The notes under the pieces were generated by a model, which worked only from the letters and a program-made list of their open reading frames with translations, made no database searches and was not told the origin of the DNA. Positions 58,981-64,000 of a stretch of 64,000 nucleotides of DNA are shown here, in pieces (the first letter of the stretch is position 1; every line of letters starts with the position of its first letter). The stretch is from CAXXIC01 sp049315325 (GTDB lineage: Bacteria; Bacteroidota; Bacteroidia; Bacteroidales; UBA7332), in NCBI GenBank assembly GCA_049315325.1, contig JBMOKJ010000003.1, positions 124,001 to 188,000 on the forward strand, in the 5' to 3' direction. The position numbers and the translations under genes were made by a program.

Positions 58981-59724
58981 TCAGAAAGCAGGAATTTGAT
59001 CGTTCATCAACGATATTTTAGAAAGAATCTTCTGATATTCACTCGTTTTACAAAATTCTTCTAGCGCTTCGATGTGTCTCATGTGATGCACATCTGTAGC
59101 TAAAAAATCAATGTAACCGTAATTTAATAGGTAATTTGCGGCCACTTTTGCTTCTTTGCCATAAGATCCTGCAAATGAAAGAATATTTACTTGAAATTTA
59201 CACCCCATGTTATGAATCTTCTCGTATGCTGCAGTATCGTTTCCGTAATATCGATAACGCTCTGGATGGGCTAAAATCGGTTGAAATCCTGCATTAATCA
59301 TTCTGAATATTAAGTCATTGATTCCCCAATAATCTTGATAATAAGAGTTCTCTATTAGAATGTAGTTTCCTGGAAAAGGAATTAATTGATTGTTCTGGAA
59401 AAGTTCAAGGTAATTGTCATCCAATCGATATTCTGCAGAATAACAAAGATTAACTTTCATGTTTGCTTCCTTTAAAGCTTTATCAAGCAATTTGTAAGCT
59501 TCCGAAATCTCAACTATGGTGTTTGGAAATGCTGACTCGGCGATATGTGGTGTTGTTATGAACCGCTCTATGCCTAGTGCTTGCATACGAGTGATTAATT
59601 CAATGGACTCTTCAACACTATTTGACCCATCATCAATGCCTGGAAGCAAGTGTGAATGCAGGTCGGTTTTGAATCCTATATTGGCAGGTATATTTGATTT
59701 TTTTGATTTGAAAATTTGTAACAT
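58981..59724 (-). CDS. CpsB/CapC-type PHP-domain tyrosine phosphatase
   Basis: 247 residues. PHP-domain metal-dependent phosphatases of this kind remove phosphate from the tyrosine kinases that control polysaccharide export. Metal-binding motifs are in order: DLHSHLLPGIDDG (His23, His25), TTPHI near 58-62, YSAEYRL near 95, HPERY near 152, and ATDVHHMR near 209-216. No matching Wzc-like kinase is in the window. It follows the acetyltransferase gene by 52 bp on the same strand, in a surface-glycan context. Confidence 0.9.
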   Translation of the reverse strand: MLQIFKSKKSNIPANIGFKTDLHSHLLPGIDDGSNSVEESIELITRMQALGIERFITTPHIAESAFPNTIVEISEAYKLLDKALKEANMKVNLCYSAEYRLDDNYLELFQNNQLIPFPGNYILIENSYYQDYWGINDLIFRMINAGFQPILAHPERYRYYGNDTAAYEKIHNMGCKFQVNILSFAGSYGKEAKVAANYLLNYGYIDFLATDVHHMRHIEALEEFCKTSEYQKILSKISLMNDQIPAF

Positions 59725-59776
59725 AATCTGATTTTTATTCTGAATGACAGATTATTAGCCTATATTGCAAATATTG

Positions 59777-60358
59777 TTATTCAGCCTTTGACACACTATT
59801 TTCGGTCAAAACATATTTTTCGCCACTTGAGGGACAAATTGCTTCTCCTTTGGAATTGAACTCTAAATTTATTCCAGCTTCACTTATCCATCCGCTTTGT
59901 TGAGCCGGATTCCCTACCCAAAGAGAATAATTCGGTATGTTTTTGGTGACAACAGCGCCTGCTCCTACAAACGCATATTTGCCAATGCTATTACCACAAA
60001 CAATTGTTGCATTAGCCCCTATAGTTGCTCCCTTCTTTATTATTGTAGGTCTATATTTGTCTTTTTTATTGATGGCACTTCTAGGGTTAATGACGTTTGT
60101 GAAAACGCAAGATGGCCCAAGAAATACATCATCTTCACACATTACTCCGTCGTAAAGTGACACGTTGTTTTGAATCTTAACGTTATTCCCAATCACAACC
60201 GAAGAGGCAATATATACATTTTGCCCAAGAATACAATTCTCTCCAATCTTGCAACCAGACATCAGATGTGTGAAGTGCCAAATTTTCGTACCATTGCCTA
60301 TAATACAGTCGGAATCGATAACAGCGGTGTCGTGACTAAAGTACATTTGCAAACTCAT
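59777..60358 (-). CDS. WlbB/WbpD-like hexapeptide N-acetyltransferase
   Basis: 193 residues. Left-handed beta-helix acetyltransferase with the hallmark opening HDTAVID, then KIWHFTHLMSGCKIGENC with the catalytic-type His, IGNNVKIQNNVSLYDG, VFLGPSCVFTNV, and NPRS. Close relatives N-acetylate the 3-amino group of UDP-2-acetamido-3-amino-glucuronate in surface-polysaccharide synthesis. The C-terminal part carries an extra 25 residues (CPSSGEKYVLTENSVSKAE). An ATG four codons downstream is an alternative start. The dehydrogenase and aminotransferase partners are not in the window. Confidence 0.87.
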   Translation of the reverse strand: MSLQMYFSHDTAVIDSDCIIGNGTKIWHFTHLMSGCKIGENCILGQNVYIASSVVIGNNVKIQNNVSLYDGVMCEDDVFLGPSCVFTNVINPRSAINKKDKYRPTIIKKGATIGANATIVCGNSIGKYAFVGAGAVVTKNIPNYSLWVGNPAQQSGWISEAGINLEFNSKGEAICPSSGEKYVLTENSVSKAE

Positions 60359-60642
60359 TTTCGCAAAAGTAATGATTTTCCTTTATAAAGAATGTCTAAT
60401 TACTTTTTAATTAAACGCACAAATTGTTCTTTTTGTTCCTTTCAGTAAAAGTTTTGTTTTGCTATAAATGAAAATATGGAATTTGTTAATAAATTTTTCG
60501 TACACATTTTTATCGGTTAAATTGAATTAAAAACAACACAAATAAATCTGTTTTTTCAAATCGAAAAAATATATTTAATATCTTAGTCGTTAAATTAACA
60601 AATAAATTTAACACATACATTAACCATTAATTGATTTGACTT

Positions 60643-62127
60643 ATGAAACAAAATGCAAGAATCGTATTGAGTTTAGTGGCTGTTTCGATTTTTAGTTCCG
60701 GAGTTACACTCTTCGCGTCATGTTTGCTGAAAAGCGATGAGCGAGTGCAAGCGTCAACATCGTTTGCAACACCTGTTGGTTACAATTCGACAAATGCCTC
60801 ACAAGCAGTTTTGCCCGATTTTACAGTTGCTGCCGAAAACAGTGTACATGCTGTGGTGCACATCAAAGCCACTGTTTCAAAGAAAATGATTAATCAGTCA
60901 AATGATCCATTTTTCGATTTTTTTTTCGGTGATAGAGGTGGTATGCAAAGGCAAATGCCAGTGCAACCTCAAGTTGGGTTCGGTTCTGGTGTCATTATTT
61001 CGTCCGATGGCTACATCGTAACCAATAATCACGTAGTTGATAATTCTGACGAATTGGATGTGACATTGAATGATAACCGCACATTCAAGGCTAAATTAAT
61101 CGGCACAGATCCTGTCACCGATATAGCGTTGATAAAAATTGAAGCGAAAGATTTACCTACCATTCCTTTTGGCGATTCCGAAAAACTGAAAGTTGGGGAG
61201 TGGGTATTGGCAGTCGGTAATCCATTCAACCTTACTTCCACGGTTACGGCAGGTATTGTAAGCGCAAAAGCACGTAGTATTGGCGTGGGTGCACAAACTG
61301 GAGCTATGAAAATCGAGTCGTTTATTCAAACAGATGCTGCTGTGAATCCTGGAAATAGTGGTGGTGCTTTAGTGAATACACGTGGCGAATTAATTGGAAT
61401 TAATACGGCAATAGCCTCTCAAACTGGAAGTTATGCTGGTTATTCATTCGCAGTTCCAGTCACCATAGTCGGTAAAGTTGTGGCGGATATTAAGCAGTTC
61501 GGCACTGTGCAACGTGCTATGTTGGGTGTATCGATTCGAGATATAAATAGTGATTTTGCAAAAGAAAAATCGCTCACTGTTCTTGAAGGGGCTTATGTAG
61601 AAAGCGTTGGCGAACGAAGTGCTGCAATGGAATCGGGAGTTAAGCAAGGTGATGTTTTGATTGCCATTAATGGTAATAAGGTAAAATCCGTTTCAGAATT
61701 GCAAGAACAAATCAGCCGTTACCGACCAGGCGATAAAGTGAAAGTAACATTGGTGAGGGGTAAAGACGAAAAGGAATTATCGGTCACCCTTAAAAATAAA
61801 AATGGAAATACTGAAGTCATAAAAGATGCTGGTGTTGAAGTTTTGGGTGCAGCTTTCAAATCCGTTTCTGCTGAGTTGAAGCAACAACTCGGTATCAATT
61901 CTGGAGTTCAGGTAACAGGTGTCACTAAAGGAAAATTTGAGAATGCAGGAATTCGAAAAGGATTTATCATTCTAAAAATAAATGAAGAACGAATGGCTTC
62001 TCCAGAAGATGTTGAGAAAAAAGCCAATGCAATTCTGAATGGAAATGGTGATGATAAAGTGCTGTTTGTTGTTGGAATCTATCCAAATGGAAAAACAAAC
62101 TACTATGCAATAGACTTATCTGAATAA
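60643..62127 (+). CDS. periplasmic serine protease/chaperone, Do (DegP/HtrA) family
   Basis: 494 residues. The hydrophobic N-terminus has a cysteine near 27 (LFASC), so it may be lipid-anchored or use a cleaved signal. The trypsin-like catalytic triad is intact: His130 (TNNHVV), Asp160 (VTDIALI), Ser239 (PGNSGGALV). Two PDZ domains follow (about 275-375 and 390-490). It degrades or refolds misfolded envelope proteins. Monocistronic, with a strong terminator. Confidence 0.93.
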   Translation: MKQNARIVLSLVAVSIFSSGVTLFASCLLKSDERVQASTSFATPVGYNSTNASQAVLPDFTVAAENSVHAVVHIKATVSKKMINQSNDPFFDFFFGDRGGMQRQMPVQPQVGFGSGVIISSDGYIVTNNHVVDNSDELDVTLNDNRTFKAKLIGTDPVTDIALIKIEAKDLPTIPFGDSEKLKVGEWVLAVGNPFNLTSTVTAGIVSAKARSIGVGAQTGAMKIESFIQTDAAVNPGNSGGALVNTRGELIGINTAIASQTGSYAGYSFAVPVTIVGKVVADIKQFGTVQRAMLGVSIRDINSDFAKEKSLTVLEGAYVESVGERSAAMESGVKQGDVLIAINGNKVKSVSELQEQISRYRPGDKVKVTLVRGKDEKELSVTLKNKNGNTEVIKDAGVEVLGAAFKSVSAELKQQLGINSGVQVTGVTKGKFENAGIRKGFIILKINEERMASPEDVEKKANAILNGNGDDKVLFVVGIYPNGKTNYYAIDLSE

Positions 62128-62203
62128 AAGTGCATCTATGAAATTGATCTTATTTATAAAACAAATTTGATAAATAGTTGTTTTATATTGTAGAACCACT
62201 AAT

Positions 62204-62240
62204 AAAAGGAAGTAAAGCGGATCTATTTACTTCCTTTTTT
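62204..62240 (+). terminator. terminator after the DegP-like gene
   Basis: AAAAGGAAGTAAA / TTTACTTCCTTTT with a 10-base loop and T tail. Confidence 0.9.
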
Positions 62241-62273
62241 AGCTTTTGATGAAGGTTTTTGCATAATTTCCAC

Positions 62274-62281
62274 TATCTTTG
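62274..62281 (+). promoter_or_regulatory. candidate -7 box of rpoD
   Basis: TATCTTTG, 18 bp before the rpoD ATG; no TTTG at canonical spacing upstream. Confidence 0.5.
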
Positions 62282-62299
62282 CACCCAAATTTTTTCAGA

Positions 62300-63160
62300 A
62301 TGAGACAGCTAAAGATTACAAAATCGATCACTAACAGAGAGAGCGCATCGCTCGATAAATATCTTCAGGAGATTGGTCGTGAAGATCTTATCACGGTGGA
62401 AGAAGAGGTTGAATTGGCTCAGCGTATCAAAAAAGGCGATCGTATCGCTTTAGAGAAACTGACAAGAGCAAACCTTCGATTTGTAGTATCGGTTGCGAAA
62501 CAATATCAAAACCAAGGATTGAGTCTGCCCGATTTGATTAATGAAGGCAATTTGGGATTGATTAAGGCTGCTGAGAAATTTGATGAAACTCGTGGATTTA
62601 AATTCATCTCTTATGCCGTGTGGTGGATTCGTCAATCGATTTTGCAGGCTTTGGCTGAGCAATCGCGTATTGTACGTTTGCCATTGAATCAAGTTGGTTC
62701 TTTGAATAAAATCAGCAAAGCATTTTCGAAGTTTGAACAAGAAAACGAACGCAAACCTTCTGCTGAAGAGTTAGCCGATGAATTGGATATTCCTGTAGAG
62801 AAGATTTCTGACACGTTGAAAGTTTCAGGTCGTCATATTTCGGTGGATGCTCCTTTTGTTGAAGGTGAAGACAACAGCCTACTCGACGTTTTGATTAATG
62901 ATGATTCACCGATTGCCGATCGTGCATTGATTAACGAATCACTTGCGAAAGAGATTGATCGTGCATTGTCAACACTCACCGAACGCGAAAGCGATATCAT
63001 CAAAATGTTCTTCGGAATTGGTGTTCAAGAGATGACTCTCGAAGAGATTGGAGATCAGTTTGGTTTAACTCGTGAACGTGTTCGCCAAATCAAAGAAAAA
63101 GCGATTCGTCGTTTGCGTCAGAACTCAAGAAGTAAACTTTTAAAAGGATATTTGGGATAA
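62300..63160 (+). CDS. rpoD: primary RNA polymerase sigma factor of Bacteroidetes type
   Basis: 286 residues from ATG 62300; a TTG at 62279 lies inside the promoter. It directs RNA polymerase to housekeeping promoters. Region 1.2 is at the N-terminus (SLDKYLQEIGREDLI), region 2 carries LRFVVSVAKQYQ then GFKFISYAVWWIRQ, region 3 IVRLPLNQV onwards, and region 4 TLEEIGDQFGLTRERVRQIKEKA. There is no region 1.1, the known Bacteroidetes form that recognises TTTG/TAnnTTTG promoters, consistent with the promoters found in this window. Confidence 0.97.
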   Translation: MRQLKITKSITNRESASLDKYLQEIGREDLITVEEEVELAQRIKKGDRIALEKLTRANLRFVVSVAKQYQNQGLSLPDLINEGNLGLIKAAEKFDETRGFKFISYAVWWIRQSILQALAEQSRIVRLPLNQVGSLNKISKAFSKFEQENERKPSAEELADELDIPVEKISDTLKVSGRHISVDAPFVEGEDNSLLDVLINDDSPIADRALINESLAKEIDRALSTLTERESDIIKMFFGIGVQEMTLEEIGDQFGLTRERVRQIKEKAIRRLRQNSRSKLLKGYLG

Positions 63161-63184
63161 TTTCTCAAGTTCGCATTATAATTA

Positions 63185-63291
<107 letters not shown>

Positions 63292-63350
63292 TTGTGCTTA
63301 CAAAAGTAGCTATTTCTTTTCATTTTCAAAAGATATTGATGCGATTTATC

Positions 63351-63358
63351 TACATTTG
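63351..63358 (+). promoter_or_regulatory. candidate -7 box for the DUF4286-ruvC unit
   Basis: TACATTTG, 28 bp before the DUF4286 ATG; only one box is convincing. Confidence 0.4.
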
Positions 63359-63386
63359 TAATTCGAAACGGAAATAAAACTTACCA

Positions 63387-63698
63387 ATGATAATTTTTAA
63401 CACGACTTATTGCATCGACTCGACCATTCACGATGAGTGCCTGATGTGGTTAAAAGAAGAACTTATTCCTATTGCCATTCATTCTGGGGAAGTATATCTG
63501 TCCACCCTTGCTCGAATTTACTCGCAGGAAGATGGTGATAACGGCGTAAACTATTCATTGCAATTCAAAGTAGAGAATGTGGATGTGCTACAAGAGTGGT
63601 TTGAAACTACTGGAGATATGCTTCATAGCGCATTGACTAGAAGGTTTGGTGAGCAGGTTTTGACTTTTACGACGTTGATGGAAGAGGTTGAACTGTGA
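63387..63698 (+). CDS. DUF4286 family protein
   Basis: 103 residues, cytoplasmic. The opening MIIFNTTYCIDSTIHDECLMWLKE and the GEQVLTFTTLME end match the DUF4286 family, found mostly in Bacteroidetes and of unknown function; the short ferredoxin-like fold is an inference. Its stop codon shares a base with the ruvC start (TGATG), so the two are translated together and the protein may be linked to Holliday-junction processing, though nothing else shows that. Confidence 0.82.
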   Translation: MIIFNTTYCIDSTIHDECLMWLKEELIPIAIHSGEVYLSTLARIYSQEDGDNGVNYSLQFKVENVDVLQEWFETTGDMLHSALTRRFGEQVLTFTTLMEEVEL

Positions 63699-64000
63699 TG
63701 AAAGAGCGTGTAATTTTGGGCATTGACCCCGGAACAACCATAATGGGATACGGTTTATTGAAGATTACAGGCAATAAACCGACACTTATTGCAATGGGTG
63801 TTCTTCATCTCAACAAATTAGACGATCATTACCTTAAACTTCGTCGGATATTCGAGCGAGTTGTTTCGCTTATAGATCAATATCATCCCGATGAATTGGC
63901 AATTGAAGCGCCTTTTTTTGGAAAGAATGTGCAATCGATGCTAAAACTTGGTCGAGCTCAGGGAGTGGCTATGGCTGCCGCTCTATCGCGTGATATCCCG
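63698..64000 (+). CDS. ruvC: crossover junction endodeoxyribonuclease RuvC, 5' part only
   Basis: The first 101 codons are visible; the gene continues past the right edge. RuvC cleaves Holliday junctions after RuvAB branch migration. The first catalytic Asp is Asp10 in GIDPGTT and the second acidic residue is Glu70 in AIEAPFFG, both in the expected places. The gene starts ATG 63698, overlapping the DUF4286 stop by one base. Confidence 0.93.
   Translation, partial: MKERVILGIDPGTTIMGYGLLKITGNKPTLIAMGVLHLNKLDDHYLKLRRIFERVVSLIDQYHPDELAIEAPFFGKNVQSMLKLGRAQGVAMAAALSRDIP

Overview
The window is chromosomal DNA from a member of the Bacteroidetes, most likely order Bacteroidales. The evidence is a short housekeeping sigma factor of about 286 residues with no region 1.1, several promoters of the Bacteroidetes type (TTTG, about 19 bp, TAnnTTTG), type IX secretion (T9SS) sorting domains, a TonB-dependent receptor with an N-terminal carboxypeptidase-like domain, and families largely confined to this phylum (DUF4270, DUF4286, DUF5723, DUF6261, LruC). 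A Paludibacter-like relative is a guess from gene content, not a demonstrated assignment.

Layout. 1-7,200: dxr (cut by the left edge), a degenerate LytM protein, a DUF4270 lipoprotein and a one-domain glycogen-synthase-like protein, all on the minus strand, then panC, panD and a MATE exporter on the plus strand. 7,300-11,250: menA and two tandem T9SS cargo proteins. 11,270-14,950: a membrane protein and the uronate operon kduI-kduD-DUF4861, preceded by a LacI-type operator. 15,190-19,620: a very large lipoprotein with a DUF5723 outer-membrane protein. 19,620-26,640: engB, a solute symporter, gloA, a dolichyl-phosphate-mannose-synthase-like transferase and mfd, with palindromic intergenic repeats. 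26,640-29,600: a BspA-type leucine-rich-repeat protein, a DUF6261 protein and a strictly phased palindrome array. 30,000-37,500: a double CDGSH protein, DoxX, an esterase, a LamG/LruC lipoprotein, sucCD and a double DUF1566 protein. 37,700-44,200: uvrA, an Oar-like TonB receptor and a broken copy of the uvrA 3' end. 44,200-50,000: an M20 dipeptidase, two paralogous lipoproteins, a ParE/RelE-type toxin-antitoxin pair and dnaK. 50,100-59,000: glyA, an OsmC protein, small envelope proteins, trmB-mrp and a recR-HAD-glycosyltransferase-MFS operon. 59,000-64,000: a CpsB-like phosphatase, a WlbB-like acetyltransferase, htrA, rpoD, tRNA-Ala(GGC), DUF4286 and the start of ruvC.

Most of the window is ordinary core genome: isoprenoid, pantothenate, menaquinone, TCA-cycle, repair, translation and chaperone genes. 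The most unusual structure is at 29,399-29,580, directly upstream of the DUF6261 gene. Nine small palindromes of two alternating types have their centres exactly 21 bp apart. The five type-A sites have invariant arms (TCACA/TGTGA) around a tetranucleotide that differs in every copy, and one pair of type-B sites differs by a compensatory arm change. No feature class known to me explains it. Other points worth attention are the LacI-type operator at the kduI promoter, the 123-bp identical 3' segments of the two tandem T9SS genes, the uvrA remnant behind the TonB receptor gene, and two enzyme-like proteins that appear to have lost catalytic residues or a whole domain.
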